Of a stretch of 64,000 bases of DNA, positions 51,646 to 59,515 are shown piece after piece. A program made the translations under genes and the position numbers. This DNA is from DASZBR01 sp033763845. Its GTDB lineage: Bacteria; Pseudomonadota; Gammaproteobacteria; DASZBR01. The notes beneath the pieces were generated by a model. That model was not told the origin of the DNA. It did not search any database and saw nothing but the letters and a program-made list of their open reading frames with translations. The stretch is from the NCBI GenBank assembly GCA_033763845.1, contig JANRJR010000076.1:4557-68556 (forward strand), in the 5' to 3' direction. Each line of letters opens with the position of its first letter. Within the stretch, counting starts at the first letter, position 1.

Positions 51646-53091
51646 TTAACCTACAGCCCCTTCTAAACTGATACCTAATAATTTTTGTGCTTCCACCGCA
51701 AACTCCATCGGTAACTCACGAAACACTTGTTTACAAAATCCGTTCACAATTAACGACACTGCGTCTTCTTCGGATAATCCTCGCTGCTGACAATAAAATA
51801 ATTGATCTTCACCAATTTTAGAGGTCGTTGCCTCATGCTCCACTTTTGCTGTCGCATTTTTGACTTCCATATACGGAAACGTATGCGCACCGCAGTGTGA
51901 GCCCAATAATAGAGAATCACATTGCGTATAATTTCGTGCATTCTCTGCACTTTTTAATACTTTCACCAATCCGCGATAACTATTCTGTCCACGCCCTGCG
52001 GAAATACCTTTTGAGATAATGGTACTCTTGGTATTTTTTCCAATATGAATCATTTTCGTCCCAGTATCCGCTTGTTGGTAATTATTGGTTAATGCCACAG
52101 AATAAAATTCACCGATGCTATTATCTCCACGCAATAGCACACTGGGATATTTCCATGTAATGGCTGAACCCGTTTCGACCTGTGTCCATGAAATTTTGCT
52201 GTTTTCTTCACGGCAATCGCCACGCTTCGTGACAAAATTATAAATCCCGCCCTTGCCTTCTTTATCACCCGGATACCAATTCTGTACGGTAGAATATTTA
52301 ATATGGGCATTTTTCAACGCAACTAACTCAACCACAGCTGCATGTAATTGATTTTCATCTCGGCGTGGTGCTGTACAACCTTCTAAATAACTCACATAAC
52401 TGCCTTCTTCGGCAATAATTAATGTTCTTTCAAACTGGCCCGTCATCGCTGAATTAATTCTGAAATACGTCGACAATTCCATCGGGCATCTGACACCCTT
52501 CGGAATGTAACAAAACGATCCATCACTAAACACAGCGGAATTTAAGCAGGCATAATAATTATCCGTATGGGGAACAACCGTGCCTAAATACTCTTGAATT
52601 AATTCAGGGTGTGTTTGAACCGCTTCAGAAAAAGCACAAAAAATAATCCCCATGCTATTTAATTTATCTTTAAATGTCGTCGCAACAGAAACACTATCAA
52701 ATACCGCATCAACTGCAACACCGGCTAACATTTCTTGCTCTTTCAACGGGATACCTAATTTTTCATAGGTCTTCAATAATTCAGGATCAACTTCATCTAA
52801 ACTTTTAGGACGATTTTTTAATTTGGGCGCGGAATAATAACTGATGGCTTGAAAATCAATTTTAGGATAATGCACATGCGCCCATTCAGGTTCTGTCATC
52901 GTCAACCAGTGGCGGTATGCTTTTAGACGCCACTCCGTCATAAATTCGGGTTCATTTTTTTTCGCTGAAATGGCACGAATGACGTCTTCATTTAATCCAG
53001 GCGGAAACGTATCCGATTCGATATCCGTCACGAAACCGTGCTGGTATTCTTGGTCCATCAGTTGATGAATCGCCTCATTTGAGGATGTCAT
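51646..53091 (-). CDS. sufB: SUF scaffold subunit SufB
   Basis: A 481-residue protein and the first gene of the suf operon. It has the SufB core with SYLEGCTAPRRDENQLHAAVVE, KRGDCREENSKISWTQVE, LLGSHCGAHTFPY and a C-terminal EHEATTSKIGEDQLFYCQQRGLS, including the Cys near 410 that is essential for cluster assembly in other SufB proteins. A GAGAG lies five bases before the ATG and a clear -10 is about 30 bases upstream. No sufR or iscR repressor gene adjoins it. Confidence 0.96.
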   Translation of the reverse strand: MTSSNEAIHQLMDQEYQHGFVTDIESDTFPPGLNEDVIRAISAKKNEPEFMTEWRLKAYRHWLTMTEPEWAHVHYPKIDFQAISYYSAPKLKNRPKSLDEVDPELLKTYEKLGIPLKEQEMLAGVAVDAVFDSVSVATTFKDKLNSMGIIFCAFSEAVQTHPELIQEYLGTVVPHTDNYYACLNSAVFSDGSFCYIPKGVRCPMELSTYFRINSAMTGQFERTLIIAEEGSYVSYLEGCTAPRRDENQLHAAVVELVALKNAHIKYSTVQNWYPGDKEGKGGIYNFVTKRGDCREENSKISWTQVETGSAITWKYPSVLLRGDNSIGEFYSVALTNNYQQADTGTKMIHIGKNTKSTIISKGISAGRGQNSYRGLVKVLKSAENARNYTQCDSLLLGSHCGAHTFPYMEVKNATAKVEHEATTSKIGEDQLFYCQQRGLSEEDAVSLIVNGFCKQVFRELPMEFAVEAQKLLGISLEGAVG

Positions 53092-53120
53092 AAGTGCTCT
53101 CGGTTCGTGTTAGACTGCGG

Positions 53121-53126
53121 ATTATA
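53121..53126 (-). promoter_or_regulatory. -10 element of the suf operon
   Basis: The minus strand reads TATAAT, a perfect -10, about 30 bases before the sufB ATG, with TTACGT 18 bases upstream as a weak -35. The 62-base spacer to the divergent acyltransferase gene must hold both promoters. Confidence 0.5.
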
Positions 53127-53153
53127 GCGCAATTGAAGAGAGAAACGTAACGC

Positions 53154-53948
53154 ATGCTGGGTCTTTTGCTGTATACACTTAACCTTTTGATATCTTTCAC
53201 TCTCGTGCTTATTATTCTTCCCTTTTCGCTCATGCTTCCTCCGGCAAAACGGCTACTGCTTGCCATGCCACGCGCATGGACTCAAGTAAACCGTCTGATT
53301 TTGCAGTTAACCACAAAAACCCAGCTAAATCTGCAGCTTCCCGAGGGACTAAGCACTAAAAAGTACTACCTGGTAACAGCAAATCATCAAACCTGGACAG
53401 ATATTATTGTCCTATTTAATACCTTTTCAGGTCGAATCCCCCTACTGAAGTTCTTTCTCAAGCAGCAATTACGATGGGTCCCCTTGGTAGGGCAAACCTG
53501 TTGGATCTATGGATTTCCCTTCTTATACCGAAAAGGATCGACTCAACGCGATATCGCATCGACACGAAAAGCCTGTGAGCGCTTCAAAAAAGATCCTGGC
53601 AGTTTGATGATTTTCGCAGAGGGCACGCGATTTACACCTCAAAAACACAAAACACAACGCTCCCCCTATAAACACTTACTAAAACCCAAAGCGGGAGGCA
53701 TGGCCATTGCATTGGAATGCATGGGCGACAAAATCAATACGCTATTAGATACAACGATTATTTACCCTGAAGTGAAACCTACATTTTGGAATTTTTGCCG
53801 CGGAAAATATCAAAAAATTTCAGTCATCGTTCGCGAAATTCCCCTAACAAAAGAGTTACGCGGTGATTATGAAAAAGATTTAAATTATCGCAAACAGTTT
53901 CAGCAATTTTTAAATCAGGTCTGGGCCCAAAAAGATGAACATTTCTAA
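53154..53948 (+). CDS. 1-acyl-glycerol-3-phosphate acyltransferase-like protein
   Basis: A 264-residue PlsC-family enzyme with one or two N-terminal hydrophobic segments. The catalytic NHQTWTD (H-x4-D) lies near residue 80, the glycerol-phosphate-binding GFPFLYRKG near 122 and FAEGTRF near 160. It resembles the YihG branch with its extended C-terminus. It acylates a lysophosphatidate-type acceptor in phospholipid synthesis. Its 3' end overlaps the LpxL-like gene by 14 bases. Confidence 0.88.
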   Translation: MLGLLLYTLNLLISFTLVLIILPFSLMLPPAKRLLLAMPRAWTQVNRLILQLTTKTQLNLQLPEGLSTKKYYLVTANHQTWTDIIVLFNTFSGRIPLLKFFLKQQLRWVPLVGQTCWIYGFPFLYRKGSTQRDIASTRKACERFKKDPGSLMIFAEGTRFTPQKHKTQRSPYKHLLKPKAGGMAIALECMGDKINTLLDTTIIYPEVKPTFWNFCRGKYQKISVIVREIPLTKELRGDYEKDLNYRKQFQQFLNQVWAQKDEHF

Positions 53949-54837
53949 TTTTCTAGTATGGCTAGTCGCAGGAATATTATGGCTCATTGTCCAATTGCCT
54001 TATCGAATCCAATTATATATTGGAAAATATTTAGGGTTAATGGGTTATTATTTTGCGAAACGTGAATACCATAACGCGGATATTAATCTTCAAAAATGTT
54101 TTCCTGAGCTGGATGCGAAGACACGAAAAAAATTAATCCGAGAAAATTTCATTTCTGCAGGCCAAGGCACTCTCGAAACGTTATTAGGTTTTTGGGGCTC
54201 ACCGAAACGGCTAAAAAAATTAATTCATATTAAAAATTTATCCTATATCAAAGAAGCCTTAAAAAATAAAAATGGCGTAATTGTTTTTGGCCCGCACTTT
54301 ACATCGGTACATTTCGCTGGGCGACTATTAAATCTTGAGCATCCTTTCAGCGTAATGTATTTTCCGCCTAAAAATAATGTTTTTAGAAAAATTACCGAGC
54401 GTGCATTACCTCATTGTTATGATCGCGCTATTCCCCGCGATGATGCGCGCGCACTAATTCGAGCCTTGAAAGAAAACAAAGCGGTATTATATACACCCGA
54501 TGTTGATGCAGGCCCCAAAGGGTTATTCGTGCCTTTTTTTAATATTCTGGCTTCCACTGTTACAGCAACATCGCGTTTCGCAGCATTAACCGGCTGCGCG
54601 GTAATTGAAGTTCGCTATCATCGACGAACAGACAAAACGGGCATTGATATTGAATTTCAGCAACCACTGGATAATTTCCCCAGCCAGGATGAATACCAAG
54701 ATACACTGCACATTAATCATTTTCTAGAAAATCAAATCCGAGAATTCCCCGAACAATATTTATGGCAATACAAACGATTCAAAACTAGGCCGAAAGGCGA
54801 AAAGGATTTTTATGCCAAATCTACATTGGTTTCGTGA
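53935..54837 (+). CDS. Lipid A late acyltransferase-like protein (LpxL/HtrB family)
   Basis: A 300-residue membrane-anchored acyltransferase with an N-terminal hydrophobic helix (5-25), NLQKCFPEL near 50, TPDVDAGPKGLFVPFF near 186, and the C-terminal PEQYLWQYKRFKTRPKGE typical of LpxL/LpxM. The catalytic H-x4-E motif reads HFTSVH here, so the general-base partner Glu is His; this is unusual and may lower or alter activity. The enzyme class adds a secondary acyl chain to Kdo2-lipid IVA. It overlaps phrB by 26 bases. Confidence 0.85.
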   Translation: MNISNFLVWLVAGILWLIVQLPYRIQLYIGKYLGLMGYYFAKREYHNADINLQKCFPELDAKTRKKLIRENFISAGQGTLETLLGFWGSPKRLKKLIHIKNLSYIKEALKNKNGVIVFGPHFTSVHFAGRLLNLEHPFSVMYFPPKNNVFRKITERALPHCYDRAIPRDDARALIRALKENKAVLYTPDVDAGPKGLFVPFFNILASTVTATSRFAALTGCAVIEVRYHRRTDKTGIDIEFQQPLDNFPSQDEYQDTLHINHFLENQIREFPEQYLWQYKRFKTRPKGEKDFYAKSTLVS

Positions 54838-56140
54838 AGCTGATTTACGCATTCGCGACAATACTTCACTTTATCACGCCAGCCAAACAGCTGATGGGCT
54901 GATTGGCATTTTTTTGATTTCGCCACAAGAATGGCAAGATTATGATATGGCGCCTATTAGACAAAACTTTATATTGCGCCAACTGCATTTACTTCAAACA
55001 GAATTAGCTGAACTGCACATACCCTTAATAATTGAAACCATTCACGATAAAAAAGCCATTCCTGATTTTTTATTACAATTTGCCCAAACTCATAACATCC
55101 AAAAACTATACTTCAACAACCAGTACGAATTAAACGAGCTGAGACGAGATACCATCATCAAACAGCTCTTTGAGAAAAATAAAATTTCCGTCGAAACCTA
55201 TACCGATCAAGTTATTTTTGCACCTGGCGAAGTATTAACACAGCAAAAAAAATACTTTACGGTATTTACGCCATTTAAAAACCAATTTTTAAAAAAATTA
55301 TCTGGTCATACTCTTCACATCCACTCGCTTCCAAAAAAGCAATCTAATTTAATCAATATTAAAATTAATAAAATTCCAAGCACTCCTGATAATCCGTTAT
55401 GGCCTGCCGGTGAAAAAGAAGCGACTTCTCGCCTCGCGACTTTTATAAAAAACAAAATAGAAAACTATAAAATAGACAGGGATTTTCCGAGCTTAGATGG
55501 CACAAGCCAATTGTCGCCCTATTTAACCTCAGGAATAATTTCTATTCGAACTTGCTTTAAAAAAGCCCTTGAACATTCAAATCATGAAACATGGATATCA
55601 GAATTAATCTGGCGAGAATTTTATAAGCATGTCATGAAACTTTTTCCTCGCGTGTGCATGCACAAGCCCCTCAAATTAATTACAGAAAGAATTCCGTGGG
55701 AAAATAATCTAGAACATTTTGACGCTTGGAAAAATGGCAACACTGGTATTCCTATTATTGATGCTGCTATGCGTCAACTCAATCAAACGGGCTGGATGCA
55801 TAACCGTTTACGCATGATTGTTGCTATGTTTCTCACCAAAAATTTACTCATCGACTGGCGTTGGGGTGAAAAATATTTCATGCAGCATTTAATCGACGGT
55901 GATTTAGCTGCCAATAACGGTGGTTGGCAATGGGCAGCGTCAACAGGCACTGATGCAGTTCCGTATTTCCGTGTATTTAATCCTGAATCACAAACCGAAA
56001 AATTCGATCCTGAATTGTTATTCATCAAAAAATATTGTCCTGAGGCGTTGACAAAAAATTACCGCAAACCTATAGTCGATTTGTCCGCTACACGCAATCG
56101 CGCTATTTCCGTTTACAAACGAGTATTTCAACATGCCTAG
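54812..56140 (+). CDS. phrB: Deoxyribodipyrimidine photolyase, class I
   Basis: A 442-residue CPD photolyase. The N-terminal antenna domain opens with NLHWFREADLRIRDNTSL; the FAD-binding domain has DGTSQLSPYLTSGIIS near 230, WISELIWREFYKHV near 270, and TGWMHNRLRMIVAMFLTKNL followed by WQWAASTGTDAVPYFRVFNP. It uses light to split cyclobutane pyrimidine dimers. AAGGA lies five bases before the ATG at 54812. It overlaps the preceding and following genes (8 bases into the MFS gene). Confidence 0.93.
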   Translation: MPNLHWFREADLRIRDNTSLYHASQTADGLIGIFLISPQEWQDYDMAPIRQNFILRQLHLLQTELAELHIPLIIETIHDKKAIPDFLLQFAQTHNIQKLYFNNQYELNELRRDTIIKQLFEKNKISVETYTDQVIFAPGEVLTQQKKYFTVFTPFKNQFLKKLSGHTLHIHSLPKKQSNLINIKINKIPSTPDNPLWPAGEKEATSRLATFIKNKIENYKIDRDFPSLDGTSQLSPYLTSGIISIRTCFKKALEHSNHETWISELIWREFYKHVMKLFPRVCMHKPLKLITERIPWENNLEHFDAWKNGNTGIPIIDAAMRQLNQTGWMHNRLRMIVAMFLTKNLLIDWRWGEKYFMQHLIDGDLAANNGGWQWAASTGTDAVPYFRVFNPESQTEKFDPELLFIKKYCPEALTKNYRKPIVDLSATRNRAISVYKRVFQHA

Positions 56141-57362
56141 AACTTCACACTTTTTTGCAAAAGCATCGCCTTTATTTTTAGCTATTTTTATTGACGGGAT
56201 GGGATTGGGATTATTATTCCCTATTTTAAACACATTATTTGTGGGCCCTCACAGTAATTTCTTACCGGCAGATTATTCGACACAGACACGCAATCTTTTA
56301 TTTGGCTTCACGTTAAGCATATTTATGCTTGCATGGTTTTTCGGTGCCGCTTATTTAGGTGATTTATCCGATGCTGTTGGGCGAAAAAAATCATTAATGA
56401 TAGCGCTATTCGGTGCTTTCTTAGGTTATTTTGTTTCAGCGGTCGCTGTGGGTTTACACAGCTTATTATTTTTAATTATAGGGCGAGTCATTGCAGGATT
56501 TACGGCGGGTAGTCAAGCGATTGCACAAGCAGCCATCATTGATATCAGCGAACCTGATATGAAAGCACGCAACATTGGTTTAATTTTAATGTTTGCTTCA
56601 TTAGGTTTTGTGTTTGGCCCCATGTGCGGTGGATTTTTCTCTAGCACAGAAATTTATTCGGGATTCACGCTATCGACGCCATTATATTTTGCTGCACTGA
56701 TTTCATTACTCAATGCGGCATTATTATTCTGGCTATTCAAAGAAACCTTTAAAACGCGTGCGAAAATGCATTTAAAATTTCACCGCGCGATTGGGATTTT
56801 TATTTCGGCTTTTCGAAATCATAAAGTCAGATATTTATCATTTGTATTTTTATTAATGTTACTCGGCTGGGGATGTTTCTATTCTTTTATATCGCTTTTT
56901 TTAACGAAACAACTTTTCTTTAGTCCTGCTCAGGTCAATATTTTTATGGTGCTGTTGGCGCTAGGTTTTTGGGCAGGATTTGGTTTTATTGTGAACTGGA
57001 TTGTTCACCATCTTTCAACAAAGCAGACCATTATTTCTGCATTATTACTTTGCGGGATCATCAGTTTTATCATCGCGTTGTCTACACAACCCTGGATAAT
57101 GTGGCCTATTGCGATTTTAATCGGCATGACTGTTTCAGTCCCGTATTCCATGATGATTGCGGTATTTTCAAATCAAGTGGATGAGAATTCTCAAGGTTGG
57201 GTGATGGGAATTACCAATGCGATTGGGTCAGGTGCCTTTGCGATAGCGGGCTTCGGTGGCGCATGCCTTGCAAATCATTCAGCAAGCTTACCTATTTCAA
57301 CTGCCGCTGTATTTTTCATATTAAGCGGATGGGCGATGATGTATAGCAAGATTAAAGCCTAA
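56133..57362 (+). CDS. MFS transporter, TetA-like
   Basis: A 409-residue protein with about twelve hydrophobic segments. The motif between helices 2 and 3 reads GDLSDAVGRKKSL near 85, and AIFIDGMGLGLLFPIL at the start is typical of the TetA/DHA1 drug/H+ antiporter group. Helix 5 contains LGFVFGPMCGGFF. The substrate is unknown; drugs or small metabolites are possible. The gene is at the end of a four-gene overlapping + strand unit. Confidence 0.85.
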   Translation: MPRTSHFFAKASPLFLAIFIDGMGLGLLFPILNTLFVGPHSNFLPADYSTQTRNLLFGFTLSIFMLAWFFGAAYLGDLSDAVGRKKSLMIALFGAFLGYFVSAVAVGLHSLLFLIIGRVIAGFTAGSQAIAQAAIIDISEPDMKARNIGLILMFASLGFVFGPMCGGFFSSTEIYSGFTLSTPLYFAALISLLNAALLFWLFKETFKTRAKMHLKFHRAIGIFISAFRNHKVRYLSFVFLLMLLGWGCFYSFISLFLTKQLFFSPAQVNIFMVLLALGFWAGFGFIVNWIVHHLSTKQTIISALLLCGIISFIIALSTQPWIMWPIAILIGMTVSVPYSMMIAVFSNQVDENSQGWVMGITNAIGSGAFAIAGFGGACLANHSASLPISTAAVFFILSGWAMMYSKIKA

Positions 57363-57368
57363 TAATTA

Positions 57369-58316
57369 TTACTCCAAAAACATAGAACTCACAGATTCTT
57401 CTTCATTAACTCGACGAATAATCTGCGCTAACATTTCGCCAATGGTTAATTGACGAATTTTTTTGGATTTTTTCGCAGCGGCAGATAACGGAATCGTATC
57501 TGTCACAACAACTTCATCTAATTCTGATTCTTCTATATTTTTTATGGCATCACCTGACAAAACGGCATGTGTACAATAGGCTTTTACTGAACTTGCACCT
57601 TCTTTTTTCAATACTTTTGCAGCGGCGCATAATGTTCCTGCCGTATCCACAATATCATCCATTAATAAACACGTTCGGTCTTTTACATCACCAATGATAT
57701 TCATGACTTCAGCATGATTAGCACGCGGACGACGTTTATCAATGATCGCTAAATCCGCTTCGTTTAATAATTTTGCAATGGCACGCGCACGAACCACACC
57801 ACCCACATCCGGTGATACCACAATTAAATTTTTATATTTGCGTTGACGAATATCGGCGAGCATTGAAGATGTTGCATAAACGTTGTCAACGGGAATATAG
57901 AAAAATCCTTGAACCTGATCCGCATGTAAATCAACCGTTAATAATCGATTAATGCCCACTTTAGACATCATGTCTGCAACGACTTTTGCCGTAATGGGAA
58001 CACGCGCAGAACGTACACGTCGGTCTTGTCTTGCATAACCAAAATACGGAACCACTGCAGTAATTCTTGCGGCCGACGCACGACGTAATGCATCCGCCAT
58101 AATAATTAATTCCATTAAATGATCATTAGTCGGTGCACACGTAGGTTGAATAATAAAAACATCGCGACCACGAACATTTTCCAAAATTTCTACCATCGTT
58201 TCGCCATCACTGAAACGACTTACTGTTGCTTTTCCTAAAGGGATTTTTAAAAACTCAGCGACTTTCTCTGCTAAAGGCAAATTCGCATTACCACTAAAGA
58301 TCATCATGTTGGACAC
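57369..58316 (-). CDS. prs: Ribose-phosphate pyrophosphokinase
   Basis: A 315-residue PRPP synthase: NLPLAEKVAEFL near the start, RDVFIIQPTCAPTNDHLMEL, the flexible loop VPYFGYARQDRRVR, DLHADQVQGFF near 130 and the PRPP-binding DDIVDTAGT near 218-226. It converts ribose-5-phosphate and ATP to PRPP for nucleotide, histidine and tryptophan synthesis. It lies just after tRNA-Gln, the usual gammaproteobacterial neighbourhood lolB-ispE-tRNA-Gln-prs, but ispE is missing from this spot. Confidence 0.96.
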   Translation of the reverse strand: MSNMMIFSGNANLPLAEKVAEFLKIPLGKATVSRFSDGETMVEILENVRGRDVFIIQPTCAPTNDHLMELIIMADALRRASAARITAVVPYFGYARQDRRVRSARVPITAKVVADMMSKVGINRLLTVDLHADQVQGFFYIPVDNVYATSSMLADIRQRKYKNLIVVSPDVGGVVRARAIAKLLNEADLAIIDKRRPRANHAEVMNIIGDVKDRTCLLMDDIVDTAGTLCAAAKVLKKEGASSVKAYCTHAVLSGDAIKNIEESELDEVVVTDTIPLSAAAKKSKKIRQLTIGEMLAQIIRRVNEEESVSSMFLE

Positions 58317-58347
58317 AGTAAGTTCCTAAGCAAAGCATAAGAATCAA

Positions 58348-58422
58348 TGGCTGGGGTGCTAGGATTCGAACCTAGGAATGCCGGGATCAAAACCCGGTGC
58401 CTTACCACTTGGCGACACCCCA
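58348..58422 (-). tRNA. tRNA-Gln (anticodon TTG)
   Basis: The minus strand gives a 75-base cloverleaf: acceptor TGGGGTG/CACCCCA, D arm GCCAAGTGGTAAGGC, anticodon stem CCGGG/CCCGG with loop TTTTGAT (anticodon TTG), T arm GGTTCGAATCC and an encoded CCA. It reads CAA codons. It is followed 31 bases later by prs. Confidence 0.95.
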
Positions 58423-58449
58423 ATGGATGAAGACTGGAGCGGTATTCAA

Positions 58450-58917
58450 TCAAAAAAACTGCCACTTATCAATAAAAATCCGAAGATAAAGATTTTGATG
58501 CGCTACCGTCATTAATTTTGGCATGCCATCTTGATGATAAGACTGGTATTGGACTGCCCAACCCGGAACAGATTTGGTTTTTATACCCTTCAGCCAATCA
58601 ATCAGTTGGCTCACCGGCAGTGAATAATCGCCCAAGATTTGTTTGGAAACCAATCTGTCTGTCGAACGACCTTTTAATTCTGTCGCTCCTAAACCCAGTG
58701 GCCCATAAAGACGAACATCAAATTGCCCGGCTTCTTGTTGCCAATCCATCGACGCTGTTTCAATTTTATCTTGATAACGAACTAAAATCTTACCTTGCGC
58801 TCTCCAATGTTCTGACGCTTTGGGATTGACCGGATGAAACGTCGAAACCGTTGCACACGATGATAGCCACACAAAAACCAGTGGAAAAAGAATCCACCTA
58901 AACAGTTTATTCATCAT
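58450..58917 (-). CDS. lolB: Outer-membrane lipoprotein LolB
   Basis: A 155-residue lipoprotein; the signal ends LSSCAT with the acylated Cys near residue 21. The mature part has HWRAQGKILVRYQDKIETASMDWQQ and YGPLGLGATELKG, the start of the LolB barrel. It is shorter than E. coli LolB (207) and lacks some C-terminal strands. LolB receives lipoproteins from LolA and inserts them into the outer membrane. Two adjacent ATG codons (58917, 58914) can serve as start; AGAGAG is just upstream. Confidence 0.88.
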   Translation of the reverse strand: MMNKLFRWILFPLVFVWLSSCATVSTFHPVNPKASEHWRAQGKILVRYQDKIETASMDWQQEAGQFDVRLYGPLGLGATELKGRSTDRLVSKQILGDYSLPVSQLIDWLKGIKTKSVPGWAVQYQSYHQDGMPKLMTVAHQNLYLRIFIDKWQFF

Positions 58918-58927
58918 AAAGCTCTCT

Positions 58928-58935
58928 GCTATACT
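58928..58935 (+). promoter_or_regulatory. Extended -10 promoter of tRNA-Leu
   Basis: GCTATACT, preceded by a T to make TGCTATACT, gives a predicted start near 58942, about ten bases before the mature tRNA. It lies in the short divergent spacer with lolB. Confidence 0.55.
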
Positions 58936-58944
58936 CGCGCATCT

Positions 58945-59496
58945 TTAAGATGCCGGGGTGGCGGAACTGGTAGACGCGCCGGACTCAAAATCCGGTGATG
59001 GCGACATCGTGTCGGTTCGATTCCGACCCTCGGTACCATTATTATTTTTGGCTAGCATCTGATTCAATTGAACAAACCAATCTGTGACTAAGCGTTTGTT
59101 TGCACCAAAATCGTAAAATCCATAACGTGATCGACTATACACAACCAATGTTGATGTTGTATCCGACAACGCTACAAATTGAACCATAATATCTGTCGGT
59201 AAATTGAAAAAAATCGGACGTTCTTCTAAAAAAAATTGTCCTTGTTCAGGAATACTGTTAACAAAACGCACTGTCGGTTGCGTCGAGACAATTTGATTAA
59301 AGGCATTAAATAAATCTTCAGCAGATGCGGGAAAAACAGGCGAATATGCATTTGGCAATACATTACAAAACTTATCCGGACACACCAAGTAATAATTGGG
59401 ATAAGATGGCAGTTGAATAGATTGAAAATTGGTCATATTTGATCGTGAACATGAAACTAGCAATAAGCTGAAAAGTGCAACTAACCATACTTTCAT
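58945..59496 (-). CDS. DUF1499-like lipoprotein whose 3' end runs through tRNA-Leu antisense
   Basis: A lipoprotein of 183 residues: signal with lipobox LVSC, acylated Cys near 16 counted from the ATG at 59496, preceded seven bases earlier by AAAGGA. The middle (LPSYPNYYLVCP and FPASAEDLFNAFNQIV through VVYSRSRYGFYDFG) fits DUF1499. There is no stop before the tRNA gene, so the last 30 residues are the antisense translation of tRNA-Leu, a sequence often misannotated as protein. The functional part probably ends near WFVQLNQMLAKNNN. Its role is unknown. Confidence 0.7.
   Translation of the reverse strand: MKVWLVALFSLLLVSCSRSNMTNFQSIQLPSYPNYYLVCPDKFCNVLPNAYSPVFPASAEDLFNAFNQIVSTQPTVRFVNSIPEQGQFFLEERPIFFNLPTDIMVQFVALSDTTSTLVVYSRSRYGFYDFGANKRLVTDWFVQLNQMLAKNNNGTEGRNRTDTMSPSPDFESGASTSSATPAS
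58952..59038 (+). tRNA. tRNA-Leu (anticodon CAA)
   Basis: An 87-base class II tRNA: acceptor GCCGGGG pairing with CCTCGGT (a G-U pair at the end), D arm region GCGGAACTGGTAGACGC, anticodon stem CCGGA/TCCGG with loop CTCAAAA (anticodon CAA), a long variable arm GATGGCGACATC, T arm with GGTTCGATTCC and an encoded CCA. It reads TTG codons. It lies entirely inside the antisense 3' end of the DUF1499 lipoprotein gene. Confidence 0.95.
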
Positions 59497-59515
59497 ACGT
59501 TTTCCTTTCAAGAAT

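Noticed and set aside
58945..59040. C-terminal tail of the DUF1499 protein as a real domain
   Set aside because: It is the antisense of tRNA-Leu; similar peptides occur in many genomes only because of tRNA conservation.
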